Shown piece by piece: positions 27,652 to 36,796 of a stretch of 64,000 nt of DNA. Within the stretch, counting starts at the first letter, position 1; every line of letters starts with the position of its first letter. Made by a program: the position numbers and the translations under genes. Below the pieces are notes generated by a model. It worked only from the letters and a program-made list of their open reading frames with translations, searched no databases and was not told the DNA's origin. This DNA comes from Pseudarthrobacter sp. Fe7 (GTDB lineage: Bacteria; Actinomycetota; Actinomycetes; Actinomycetales; Micrococcaceae). The stretch lies in the NCBI GenBank assembly GCA_024372495.1, contig CP099977.1, positions 3,286,001-3,350,000 on the forward strand, given 5' to 3'.

Positions 27652-28757
27652 ACAACCCCATGACCACCACAGCAGAAACAGGCGCAGCGCTGCGGCTGCA
27701 CGATCCCAACGTCCGAGGCTTTGCCTCCGACAACTACTCCGGCGTCCACCCCGAAGTCCTGGCCGCGCTGGCAGCAGCCAATGACGGGCACCAGGTCTCC
27801 TACGGCGAGGACGACTACACGGCGAGGCTGCAGGACCTGATGGTTGAGCACTTCGGCCCGGGCATCGAATGCTTCCCGGTCTTCAACGGCACCGGTGCCA
27901 ACGTGCTGTCCCTGCAGTCCCTGCTTCCCCGCTGGGGTGCTGTGGTCTGCGCTTCCACCGCCCACATCAACATGGACGAAAACGGGGCGCCGGAGCGCAT
28001 CGGCGGCGTGAAGTTGCTTCAAGTCCCCACGCCGGACGGCAAGCTGACCCCGGAACTGATCGACCGTGAGGCGTGGGGCTGGGGCGACGAGCACCGCGCG
28101 CAGCCGCTGGCCGTCTCCATAACCCAGACCACCGAACTGGGCACGTGCTACACGCCGGAGGAAGTGCGTGCCATCGCCGACCACGTCCACGCCAAGGGCA
28201 TGAAGCTGCACATGGACGGGGCCCGGCTGGCCAACGCGGCCGCACACCTGGACGTCCCCCTGCGGGCCTTCACCACGGACGCCGGCGTGGACATCCTGTC
28301 CTTTGGGGGCACCAAGAACGGGCTGCTCTTCGGCGAGGTGGTGGTGGCCCTGAACCCGGAGGCCGCGCACGGCTTGGTATACCTGCGCAAGATGAACATG
28401 CAGCTGGCATCCAAGATGCGGTTCATGTCCGCCCAGTTCATCGCACTGCTGGAAGGCAACCTCTGGCTGCGCTCCGCCTCGCACGCCAATGCCATGGCCG
28501 CCAGGCTGCGGGCCGCAGTCGACACCATCGAGGGAGTCCAGCCCACCCAAAAGACGGAATCCAACGGCGTGTTCGCTATCCTGCCGGCTGGCGTGGCGGA
28601 CAGGCTGCGCAGCAGCTTCCGGTTCTACGACTGGGACGAGGCAGCCAACGAAGTCCGTTGGATGTGCTCCTTTGACACCACCGAGGAGGATGTTGATGCC
28701 TTCGCTGCCGCGATCCGCCGTGAGCTGCGGGATCACCGGGACGGCCAGGCAGGGTAA
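27648..28757 (+). CDS. Low-specificity L-threonine aldolase (beta-eliminating lyase family)
   Basis: PLP-dependent fold-type I enzyme that cleaves threonine or related beta-hydroxy amino acids to glycine and an aldehyde. Of the 369 residues, GFASDNYSGVHPEVLAAL, YGEDDYTARLQDLMVEHFG and VFNGTGANVLSLQSLL form the N-terminal region. KLHMDGARLANAAAHL contains the PLP-ring aspartate, and DILSFGGTKNGLLFGE has the Schiff-base lysine. The GTG at 27648 overlaps the SDR stop. The pairing with DUF6421 and an SDR suggests use of the aldehyde product, but that is inference. Confidence 0.92.
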   Translation: MNNPMTTTAETGAALRLHDPNVRGFASDNYSGVHPEVLAALAAANDGHQVSYGEDDYTARLQDLMVEHFGPGIECFPVFNGTGANVLSLQSLLPRWGAVVCASTAHINMDENGAPERIGGVKLLQVPTPDGKLTPELIDREAWGWGDEHRAQPLAVSITQTTELGTCYTPEEVRAIADHVHAKGMKLHMDGARLANAAAHLDVPLRAFTTDAGVDILSFGGTKNGLLFGEVVVALNPEAAHGLVYLRKMNMQLASKMRFMSAQFIALLEGNLWLRSASHANAMAARLRAAVDTIEGVQPTQKTESNGVFAILPAGVADRLRSSFRFYDWDEAANEVRWMCSFDTTEEDVDAFAAAIRRELRDHRDGQAG

Positions 28758-28803
28758 CTGCCCCCTGACGGCGAGCCTTCCTGCTCCGCCCCGTGCTGCA
28801 CCG

Positions 28804-28809
28804 TAATCT
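28804..28809 (+). promoter_or_regulatory. Leaderless -10 element of the DUF3000 gene
   Basis: TAATCT ends six bases before the GTG at 28816; no ribosome binding site is present. Confidence 0.55.
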
Positions 28810-28815
28810 GCCAAG

Positions 28816-29505
28816 GTGAACGCACTTGACCAGGTTCCCCCGGATTTTCTCCACGCCTTGGGAACCCTCAGGAAAGCCCGGTGCCGCAAGGAACTGCGCC
28901 TCGCGGAGATCCCTGCCCCCGCCCGCCTGGCACCCTTCGCCGTTGCCCTGGGTGCAGAGGTGATGGCGCCGGGATTCAGTACCCCCGCCACGCCCCTGCA
29001 CGGACCCGCGGCCATGGCTTTCGCCGCCGCGTCAGGCACAGCAGCGGGGACTGCCGACGAGGATGAGACGGAACTCGCGACCGGACGTTTCATCCTGCTG
29101 CACGATCCGGATGGATCAGCGGTCTGGGACGGCGAGTTCCGGATTGTCACCTACATCCGGGCCGAGCTGGAACCGGAGATGGGCAACGACCAAATGCTGG
29201 GAACCGTTGCGTGGACCTGGCTCGTGGAGGCATTGGAAAACCACAAGGCGGCCTACCGCGCGGCCGGCGGGACCGCCACCCGTGTCCTCTCCGAGAGCTT
29301 TGGCACCCTGGCGGGCCGTCCGGGATCCATCGACATAGAACTCCGGGCCTCCTGGACACCGGATTCGGCCGATGTCCAGGCGCATTTGGAGGCGTGGTCA
29401 GACATGGTGTGCACGTTCGCCGGACTCCCGCCCCTGCCCGACGGCGTCACGGCACTTCCGCCCCGCCGCCGGGGCCAGCAGAACGGTTATGGGGCAGCCC
29501 GGTAA
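28816..29505 (+). CDS. DUF3000 domain-containing protein
   Basis: A 229-residue cytoplasmic protein of the actinobacterial DUF3000 family; function unknown. It begins MNALDQVPPDFLHALGTLRK and contains ATGRFILLHDPDGSAVWDGE, YIRAELEPEMGNDQMLGTVA and SIDIELRASWTPD, which are the conserved blocks. An Ala-rich insertion lies near residues 60-75. It lies directly upstream of the HRDC nuclease gene. As I recall, the same pair occurs in Mycobacterium (Rv2680-Rv2681), so the two may cooperate in RNA metabolism. Confidence 0.88.
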   Translation: MNALDQVPPDFLHALGTLRKARCRKELRLAEIPAPARLAPFAVALGAEVMAPGFSTPATPLHGPAAMAFAAASGTAAGTADEDETELATGRFILLHDPDGSAVWDGEFRIVTYIRAELEPEMGNDQMLGTVAWTWLVEALENHKAAYRAAGGTATRVLSESFGTLAGRPGSIDIELRASWTPDSADVQAHLEAWSDMVCTFAGLPPLPDGVTALPPRRRGQQNGYGAAR

Positions 29506-29508
29506 ACT
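29503..29508 (+). promoter_or_regulatory. -10 element of the HRDC nuclease gene
   Basis: TAAACT ends nine bases before the ATG at 29518, so the transcript would be leaderless or carry only a base or two of leader. It overlaps the stop codon of the DUF3000 gene. Confidence 0.5.
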
Positions 29509-29517
29509 GGGGGCATC

Positions 29518-30852
29518 ATGACCCCAAACATTCCGGAAAACACCACAGCCGGCGTCCCGGCTGCTGCTGCCGCACCCCACATCACGGTGGAGGGCTTTGA
29601 CAGCCCCATCCCCGAAATCATCGACCTTGACGCCCCTCGTGACGGCGTTCCCCTGGTCATCGAAACCCAATCCGGGCTGGAGCGCTGCGCCGCCGCCATT
29701 GCCGCCGGCACCGGTCCAGCCGGGGTTGACGCGGAACGTGCCTCCGGATTCCGTTACGGCCAGCGCGCCTTCCTGGTCCAGATCCGCCGCGAAGGCGCCG
29801 GGACCTGGCTTATCGATCCCGAACCCTTCGGAAACCTGGGCATCATCAATGACGCCCTGCGCGGTGTCGAATGGATCCTGCACGCAGCCAGCCAGGACCT
29901 GCCCTGCCTGTCCGAGCTCGGGATGTGGCCGGACAAGCTCTTCGACACCGAACTCGCCGCACGCCTGGCCGGGCTGCCCCGCGTGGGCTTGGCCGCCGTC
30001 ATCGAACAGCTGCTGGGATTCGGGCTTGCCAAGGAGCACTCCGCCGCCGACTGGTCCACCCGTCCCCTGCCGGAGCCGTGGCTGCGTTACGCCGCCCTGG
30101 ACGTCGAGGTCCTCACCGAACTGCGCGAGGAACTCATCGAGTTGCTCCAGGCCGACGGCAAGCTGGAGTACGCCGAGCAGGAATTTGCAGCCATCCTCGC
30201 GGCCGGCGTCGCTCCCCCGCGCGTGGATCCCTGGCGGAAGACCTCGGGCCTGCACCAGATCCGGGACCGCCGCCAGCTCGCGGCCGTCCGCGAGCTGTGG
30301 CTGGAACGGGACTCGCTGGCGCAAAAACGCGATGTGGCGCCGGGGCGGCTCATTCCGGATTCGGCCCTGGTCGCGGCGGCGAAAGCCATGCCCGCCACCG
30401 TCCCCCAACTGCTCAGCACGAAGGGATTCCACGGCCGGGCCGCACAGCGCGAAGCTCCACGCTGGCTGCGCTGTATCGCCGCTGCCCGGGACATGGAGGA
30501 ACTGCCGCCCCTGCACCTGGCCACCAATGCTCCGCCGCCGCCGCGGGTCTGGGCCGACCGCGATCCGGAGGCCGCCGCCAGGCTTGCCACCGCCCGGCCC
30601 CTCCTCCAGGCAAAGGCCGAGCAGCTGAACCTGCCGCTGGAGAACCTGTTGACCCCCGACTACCTGCGGCGTGTGGCGTGGCGGCCTCCCGCCGAGGTCA
30701 CCGAGGACGCAATCTCCGCTGAGCTGCTGGCCCTGGGTGCCCGGGAGTGGCAGGTTGACCTCGCTGCCCCGCTGATCGCAGGCGCGTTCCTGAACCCGCA
30801 GCCGCTGCCGCCGAAGGAAGCCAAACCGGTCGCCGCGGCCAGCGGCCAGTAA
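29518..30852 (+). CDS. Ribonuclease D-like 3'-5' exonuclease with HRDC domain
   Basis: RNase D family protein of 444 residues. The DEDD exonuclease domain has GPAGVDAERASGFRYGQRAF (first acidic motif), WILHAASQDLPCLSELGMWP (second) and PLPEPWLRYAALDVEVLTEL with the DEDDy-type tyrosine and aspartate (third). The HRDC domain follows (AAVRELWLERDSLAQKRDVA, GRLIPDSALVAAAKAMP). It probably trims the 3' ends of stable RNAs. It follows DUF3000 in the conserved actinobacterial order. Confidence 0.92.
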   Translation: MTPNIPENTTAGVPAAAAAPHITVEGFDSPIPEIIDLDAPRDGVPLVIETQSGLERCAAAIAAGTGPAGVDAERASGFRYGQRAFLVQIRREGAGTWLIDPEPFGNLGIINDALRGVEWILHAASQDLPCLSELGMWPDKLFDTELAARLAGLPRVGLAAVIEQLLGFGLAKEHSAADWSTRPLPEPWLRYAALDVEVLTELREELIELLQADGKLEYAEQEFAAILAAGVAPPRVDPWRKTSGLHQIRDRRQLAAVRELWLERDSLAQKRDVAPGRLIPDSALVAAAKAMPATVPQLLSTKGFHGRAAQREAPRWLRCIAAARDMEELPPLHLATNAPPPPRVWADRDPEAAARLATARPLLQAKAEQLNLPLENLLTPDYLRRVAWRPPAEVTEDAISAELLALGAREWQVDLAAPLIAGAFLNPQPLPPKEAKPVAAASGQ

Positions 30853-30869
30853 CTGCCACGCTCCAGCCC

Positions 30870-30898
30870 TTGCGGGCTAAGTTACTCACGAGTAACAT
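30870..30898 (+). promoter_or_regulatory. Promoter with overlapping palindromic operator upstream of the thiolase gene
   Basis: TTGCGG (30870-30875) and TAACAT (30893-30898) are 17 bases apart. A perfect palindrome with 7-bp arms, GTTACTC-AC-GAGTAAC (30881-30896), covers the spacer and -10. A repressor bound there would block RNA polymerase. Such sites are typical for TetR-type regulators of fatty acid degradation, but no regulator gene is adjacent. Confidence 0.65.
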
Positions 30899-30973
30899 CG
30901 GTGTGACCGACGTCAGGCTGCTGCCGCCCTCCGGCATGCACCCGGCGCGCTACGTCTCGATGAGGAGTTACAC

Positions 30974-32251
30974 GTGAGCCAGCACGGAAGCGGCGCATCA
31001 CCGCGCACTGTCCGCGACGTCGTCTTTGTGGACGGCATCCGCACACCCTTCGGCAGGGCCGGCGAGAAGGGGATCTATGCCGGAACCAGGGCCGACGACC
31101 TGATCGTGAAATGCATCCGCGGCCTGCTGCGCCGCAACCCATCCCTGCCGCCTGAGCGGATCGACGAGGTGGCCATTGCCGCCACCACCCAGACCGGCGA
31201 CCAGGGCCTCACCCTGGGCCGGACCGCCGCCCTGCTGGCAGGCCTCCCACGCACGGTCCCCGGTTTCGCCATCGACCGCATGTGCGCCGGCGCCATGACG
31301 GCCGTCACCACGACGGCGGGCGGCATCGGCTTTGGCGCCTACGACGTGGTGATCGCCGGCGGGGTGGAGCACATGGGCCACCACCCCATGGGCTCGGGCG
31401 CCGACCCCAACCCCCGGTTCATGTCCGAGCGGCTGGTGGACCCGGCCGCGCTGAACATGGGCAACACCGCAGAAAACCTGCACGACCGCTTCCCCGCCAT
31501 CACCAAGCACCGCACGGACGCGTACGCGGTGGCGTCGCAGGACAAGCTGGCTGCCGCCTACCAGGACGGCATGATCCAGCAGGACCTGGTTCCCGTTGCA
31601 GCCCGGAAGCCCGGCGAGGGCTGGACTGTCCACAGCAAGGATGAACCGCCCCGCCCCGGCACCACCCTGGCCGAGCTAGCCGCCCTGCGCACGCCGTTCC
31701 GCGCCCACGGCCGGGTCACCGCCGGAAACGCCGCCGGCCTGAACGACGGCGCCACCGCGGCGGTCCTGGCGTCCTCCGAGGCCGCTGCCGAACTTGGCCT
31801 GCCGGTAAAAATGCGGCTGGTCAGCTACGCCTACGCGGGAGTGGAACCGGAAGTCATGGGCATCGGCCCAGTACCAGCCACCGAGAAGGCACTGAAGAAC
31901 GCCGGGCTGACCATCGATGACATCGGCCTGCTCGAAATCAACGAGGCCTTCGCCGTCCAGGTCCTGAGTTTCCTTGACCATTACGGCATTTCCGACGACG
32001 ACCCCCGGATCAACCGCTACGGCGGCGCCATCACCGTGGGCCACCCGCTCGCCTCCTCCGGCGTCCGGCTGATGATCCAGCTGGCCCGCCAGTTCGAGGA
32101 AGACCCGTCCGTCCGCTACGGGATCACCACCATGTGCGTGGGCCTGGGCATGGGCGGCACCGTGATTTGGGAGAACCCGCACCACCCCGACTACAGTGGC
32201 ACCCCCTCCGGCGAGACCGCCGCTACCGTTTCCGAAGGAGCCCTGGCATGA
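30974..32251 (+). CDS. fadA: Acetyl-CoA C-acyltransferase (thiolase, FadA type)
   Basis: Last step of beta-oxidation: thiolytic cleavage of 3-ketoacyl-CoA. The 425 residues include FVDGIRTPFGRAG, the nucleophilic cysteine in IDRMCAGAMTAVTTTAGG, the NEAFAVQ motif, GGAITVGHPLASSGVRLM with the catalytic histidine, and the second cysteine in TTMCVGLGMGGTV. The GTG at 30974 has an AGGAG site at good distance. The stop overlaps the fadB ATG (ATGA), as expected for a trifunctional-type FadAB complex. Confidence 0.93.
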   Translation: MSQHGSGASPRTVRDVVFVDGIRTPFGRAGEKGIYAGTRADDLIVKCIRGLLRRNPSLPPERIDEVAIAATTQTGDQGLTLGRTAALLAGLPRTVPGFAIDRMCAGAMTAVTTTAGGIGFGAYDVVIAGGVEHMGHHPMGSGADPNPRFMSERLVDPAALNMGNTAENLHDRFPAITKHRTDAYAVASQDKLAAAYQDGMIQQDLVPVAARKPGEGWTVHSKDEPPRPGTTLAELAALRTPFRAHGRVTAGNAAGLNDGATAAVLASSEAAAELGLPVKMRLVSYAYAGVEPEVMGIGPVPATEKALKNAGLTIDDIGLLEINEAFAVQVLSFLDHYGISDDDPRINRYGGAITVGHPLASSGVRLMIQLARQFEEDPSVRYGITTMCVGLGMGGTVIWENPHHPDYSGTPSGETAATVSEGALA

Positions 32252-34414
32252 GCGCCGCAGATTACCGCAAGTTGGCCGACCTCTTCCCCAACGAAACCGT
32301 GACCCACTCCTACGTGCAGGACATCGCCCTGCCGGGCACGGCCGGGAAACCAAGCCCTGGCACGTTTGCCCTTGTAACCCTTGACAACGACTTTGACCAC
32401 ACCAAACCGACCACACTCGGCCCCAACACCCTGGTGGAGCCTGGGCACCGTGCTGGAAGGCCTGCGGGACCGCGCAGCCCGCGGCGAAATCGTCGGCGTC
32501 GGCGTCACTGGCAAGCCGCACTACCTGGTGGCCGGCGCGGACCTCTCCGCCGTGAAGTCCCTGGAGCAGCGCGAGCACGGGCTGTGGATGGCACAGCTGG
32601 GCCACGACGTCTACGCCACCCTGGCAAACCTGGGCGTCCCCAGCTTCGCCTTCATCAACGGCGCCGCCCTGGGCGGCGGCCTGGAGATCGCCCTTCAGTC
32701 CACCTACCGGACGGTGTCCACCGGCGCGGGCGCCCTGGCCCTGCCCGAAGGATTTCTGGGACTGGTGCCCGGCTGGGGCGGCGTCTACATCCTCCCCCGC
32801 CTGTTGGGCCCGGAAAACGCGGTCAAGGTCATGATCGAGAACCCGCTCAGCAACAACCGGACCCTTTCAGGCACGCAGGCTTTCAACCTGGGTATCGCCG
32901 ATGCCCTCTTCGAACCTGCCGATTTCCTGGAGCAGTCGCTGGCCTGGGCCGCGGGAGTCATCTCCGGCGAGGTGGTCCCGGACCGTGCCAACGCCGTCGA
33001 CCCCTCATCCCCTGACACCGCAGCCCGCTGGGCCGCTGCCGTGGACGCCGGCCGGAAGTTCGTGGAGGGCAAGACCTCCAATGCCTCCCCGGCCCCGGCC
33101 AAAGTCCTGGACATCCTCGAAGCCAACCGCACCATGACGGCAGCCGAGTCCGCCACGTTGGAATGCGAAACCCTTGCTGGGCTGATGCAGACGGACGAGT
33201 TCCGCTCCACCGTCTACGCCTTCCTCGACCTGGTGCAAAAGCGCGGCAAGCGCCCGGCCGGGGCGCCCGACCGCAAGCTGGCCCGCCCCGTCACCAAGGT
33301 GGGCGTGGTGGGCGCCGGGCTAATGGCCGGCCAGCTGGCCCTGGTCTTTGCCCGCCAGCTGAAGGTGCCGGTGGTCCTGACCGATATCGACCAGGCCCGG
33401 GTGGACAAGGGCGTGGCCTACGTCCACGCCGAGGTGGACAAGCTCCTGGCCAAGAAGCGCGTCAGCCAGGACGCTGCCAACCGCACCAAGGCGCTGGTGT
33501 CGGGGTCGGTGTCGAAAGAAGCGTTCGCGGACGCCGACTTCGTGATCGAGGCCGTCTTCGAGGAACTGCACATCAAGAAGCAGGTTTTCGCCGAACTCGA
33601 GGGCATCGTGTCCCCGGAGTGCATCCTGGCCACCAACACGTCCTCCCTGTCCGTGACGGAGATGGCCGCCGACCTGCAGCACCCCGAGCGGCTGGTCGGT
33701 TTCCACTTCTTCAACCCTGTGGCCGTCATGCCGCTGCTGGAGATCGTGCGCGCCCCGCGGACCGATGACGCCGTACTGGCCACCGCCTTCGAACTGGCCA
33801 AGGCCCTGAAGAAGACCGGCGTGCTGGTCAAGGACGCCGCGGCGTTCGTGGTCAACCGCATCCTGCTCCGGCTCATGGGCGAAGTGACGGCAGCGTTCGA
33901 CGAAGGCACCCCGGCGGAAGTGGCAGACACCGCACTGCGTCCCATGGGCCTGCCCATGACGCCCTTCACGCTGCTGGCCATGGTGGGCCTGCCGGTCGCG
34001 CAGCACGTCCAGGAATCGCTGCACACAGCGTTCGGGGACCGCTTCCCGGTGTCCGACAACCTGAAGAAGCTCATCGACAACAACGTCAAGGCCTTGTGGG
34101 AGACCACCCCTGACGGTTCCCGCTCCATCCCGGCCTCCACCTTGGAGCTGATGTCCTTCGGTACCAGCCCTTCCACGGGCGAGCAGGTGCTGCACCGCGT
34201 CCAGGATGCCCTGGCTGAGGAGATCGGACTGATGCTGGACGAGGGCGTCGTGGCAGGGCCCGAGGACATCGACCTCTGCATGATCCTCGGCGCGGGCTGG
34301 CCGATGTTCCTGGGCGGCATCACGCCGTACCTGGACCGCGTGGGCGCCTCGGAGCGGGTCAACGGCAAGCGTTTCCTGGCGCCGGGCGTCGCGTCAAGCA
34401 AGTCCCAGGAGTAG
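32248..34414 (+). CDS. fadB: Multifunctional fatty-acid oxidation protein: enoyl-CoA hydratase/3-hydroxyacyl-CoA dehydrogenase (apparent one-base frameshift)
   Basis: Hydrates enoyl-CoA and oxidises 3-hydroxyacyl-CoA. The N-terminus MSAADYRKLADLFPNETV and the rest lie in different frames; an extra C at about 32440 (GAGCCTGGGC for GAGCTGGGC) explains it and restores NTLVELGTVLEGL. The crotonase domain has VAGADLSAV and INGAALGGGLEIAL. The dehydrogenase domain has VGVVGAGLMAGQLALVFARQ, where two glycines of the usual GxGxMGxG loop are replaced. FHFFNPVAVMPLLEIV holds the catalytic histidine. Corrected length is 721 residues. It is coupled to fadA. Confidence 0.92.
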
Positions 34415-34426
34415 GCACACCCCCGG

Positions 34427-36011
34427 TCAGGCCGGAACCAGCCGTCCGCCGTCCAGCGCCAGGATGCGGTCCGCCGCCGAGCGTGCATAGCCCAGCTCAT
34501 GGGTGACCAGCACGACGGCGGCGCCCGCCTCCGCTGCCGAGCGTACCGCGGCATCAAGCAGGCGCAGCCCATTGCCGTCCAGCGCCACGGTGGGTTCATC
34601 CAGCGCCAGGACAGCGGGCCTCCGGGCCAGGACAGTGGCCAGGGCCAACAGGCGCTGGGCGGACGCCGGCAGTTCGGCAGGATGCTCCTGGGCGGCGTCG
34701 GCCAAGCCGACGGCCGCCAGTGCTGCCGCGGCGCGCACCGCTGCCGTGGCCGGGCCGAACAGGCGGTCCAGCCCGAACCGGACTTCCCGCAGCACTGTCC
34801 GTTCGAACAGTTGGTCGCGGGGCTGCTGGAAGAGCAGGCCCACGGACGCCGCCGTCTTACCCACCGGGGCCCCTGCGATGTCACTGCCGCGGACCACAAC
34901 GGTCCCGGCGGTTGGGCGCAGCAGCCCATTGAAGTGCCGCAGCATGGTCGATTTGCCCGCCCCGTTGGGGCCTGTGATCGCCACAATTTCGCCCGGCTGG
35001 ACTGACAGGCTGACGTCCTGCAGGACCATTCCAGGGCTCTTCAGGTCCTCTGCGGGCCCGGATTTTCCACGTCTGCTGAGGGCGGAGACGTCCGGGTATG
35101 CGAAGGACACCTCCCTCAGTTGCAGGGCAGGCTGTCCCGGTAGCGACCCGGCGGCCCCGTGTCTGGACGGCAGTGCTTGGGGCGGCACAGCGGCTTCACC
35201 CCCGTCGAGGCGCCGGATGGCGGGCGGCAGCCCTGCCGCGGACCCCATGGCCGCGGGCGGCCCGGCGGCGGTCACCGTGCCACCGGCCAGCACCACCCAC
35301 GTAGAGGCTTCCAGCAGGAGCGGGTCAACCACCTGGCTAAGGATGACGACGGCGGTCCCACGCTTGAGGAGGTCCCTGACCAGGGCGGCGAGTTCGTTGG
35401 CCCCGGCAGCGTCCAGGGAGGCGAAGGGCTCGTCCATGACCAGCACCGGTGGTGCGGGGATGATCGCGCAGCCGATGGCCAGCCGCCGCAGCTGGCCTCC
35501 GGAGAGCCGGGCAGGGTCCTGGTGCAGCTGGCTGCCGAGTCCCAGCAGCGCCGCGGTGTGCTCCACGGCGGCTTGCATGCGGCCGCGTTCCATGCCGGCG
35601 TTCTCCAGGCCAAACGCCAGGCTCCTCTGCCACCGTGGCCCGGACGGTGGACAGGACGGCAGCCGGGTCCTGCGGTACGAAGCCAACGTGCCGGCCCCAC
35701 TCGGCGGGATCTATCCGGGGGTCCCCCGTGCCGCCGTCGAACTCCAGCCGCGTTCCGGACAGCTCAAGGAACCCTGTCAGTGTTCCGTGGCCGCCCGGCG
35801 GCAGCCAGCCGGCCAGCAGCCGCCCCAGGGTGGACTTGCCGCTCCCGGATGCGCCCAGGATTGCCGTGGAGGAGCCAGGCGGAAAGGAGACGGCCACGTT
35901 CTGCAGGGCGGGGGCCTGCCCGTCGTGGAAGGTGAAGTCCCGGATGCCCGCTGCCAGCACCGGGCTGTTGACAGGGAGCGCGCGCCCTGCAGACGCCGTA
36001 CGTTCAGGCAC
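34427..36011 (-). CDS. ECF transporter ATP-binding protein, two fused ABC domains (apparent one-base frameshift)
   Basis: Energy-coupling ATPase of an ECF vitamin/nutrient importer, with both NBDs in one chain (527 residues corrected). Domain 1 has Walker A ILGASGSGKSTLGRLL, signature ARLSGGQLRRLAIG and Walker B VLVMDEPFASLD. Domain 2 has Walker A ITGPNGAGKSTMLRHF and Walker B VLALDEPTVALD, but its signature reads ELPASAQRLLAL in place of LSGGQ, so this half is degenerate. An extra C at about 35621 (GAGCCTGG for GAGCTGG) splits domain 1. The GTG at 36011 overlaps the EcfT stop by eight bases. Confidence 0.9.
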
Positions 36012-36786
36012 CGGGCTGCACTACCCGGAGAACAACAGCCGCCATCGCCGCCAGCAGCAGTGCTGCCCGTACTGTCCGCTGCAGGCGGGAATCAGCCACT
36101 TCCCGGTAGCTGGTCCGTGGACCACGATTGCCCAGGCCGCGGGCCTCGAGGGCAGCGGCCCGGGTGCCGGCGTCCTCGATCAAGGACAGGACAAGGGGAA
36201 CGGCCTGCAGCCGGAATGCCGCGATCCTGGATACCGGATTCCGGGAGACCACCAGGCCGCGGGATTCCTGGGCCTGGCGGATCCGGCGCGCCCTCTCGGC
36301 GATGGCCGGAAGCAGGGTCAGGGTGGACGCCAGCACGAAGGCGAACCTGCCCTGCACGCCCCGGGCGGACAATGCCGCCACGAGATCCGGGAGGCTGACG
36401 CTGAAGGAGAACAGCAGCAGGGCCAGGACCACGGCGGCCAGCTGCAGGATGCGCTGCCCCGCGAAGTCCAGGCCCTCCGCCGTGACCCGGGCAGGTCCCC
36501 ACTCTGCCAGCACGGTCCGGCCTTCCGGGAAGAACAATCCGTGCAGAACCAGCAGTGACAGGCCAAACGGGACCAGGACGGCGGCTGCCGCGGGCAGCAC
36601 CCGGCGGGCCGTGCCGCCCACCGCTGACAAACCAAGGCAGCCGGCAACCACCGCGATGGACAACTGCCAGCTGCCGGCCGCCGTCGTGATTGCGGCCGTG
36701 GCGACGGCGGCCGCCAGCGGGGTCAGCGGATTAAGCCGCTCCCGCCGGGCCGGCGCCGCGGTCCTGCCTGCAGAGGATGCTGTCAC
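36004..36786 (-). CDS. ECF transporter transmembrane T component
   Basis: Scaffold membrane protein that couples ATPase movement to the substrate-binding S component. The 260 residues contain hydrophobic helices (PLAAAVATAAITTAAGSW, LPAAAAVLVPFGLSLLVLHG, VVLALLLFSFSVSLPDLVAA). The two coupling motifs are AQESRGL and AALEARGLG (A-R-G type). The GTG at 36786 lies ten bases after the S-component stop. It is flanked by the S component and the double ATPase, completing a dedicated S-T-AA transporter. Confidence 0.88.
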   Translation of the reverse strand: MTASSAGRTAAPARRERLNPLTPLAAAVATAAITTAAGSWQLSIAVVAGCLGLSAVGGTARRVLPAAAAVLVPFGLSLLVLHGLFFPEGRTVLAEWGPARVTAEGLDFAGQRILQLAAVVLALLLFSFSVSLPDLVAALSARGVQGRFAFVLASTLTLLPAIAERARRIRQAQESRGLVVSRNPVSRIAAFRLQAVPLVLSLIEDAGTRAAALEARGLGNRGPRTSYREVADSRLQRTVRAALLLAAMAAVVLRVVQPGA

Positions 36787-36796
36787 AGGGTTCCGG

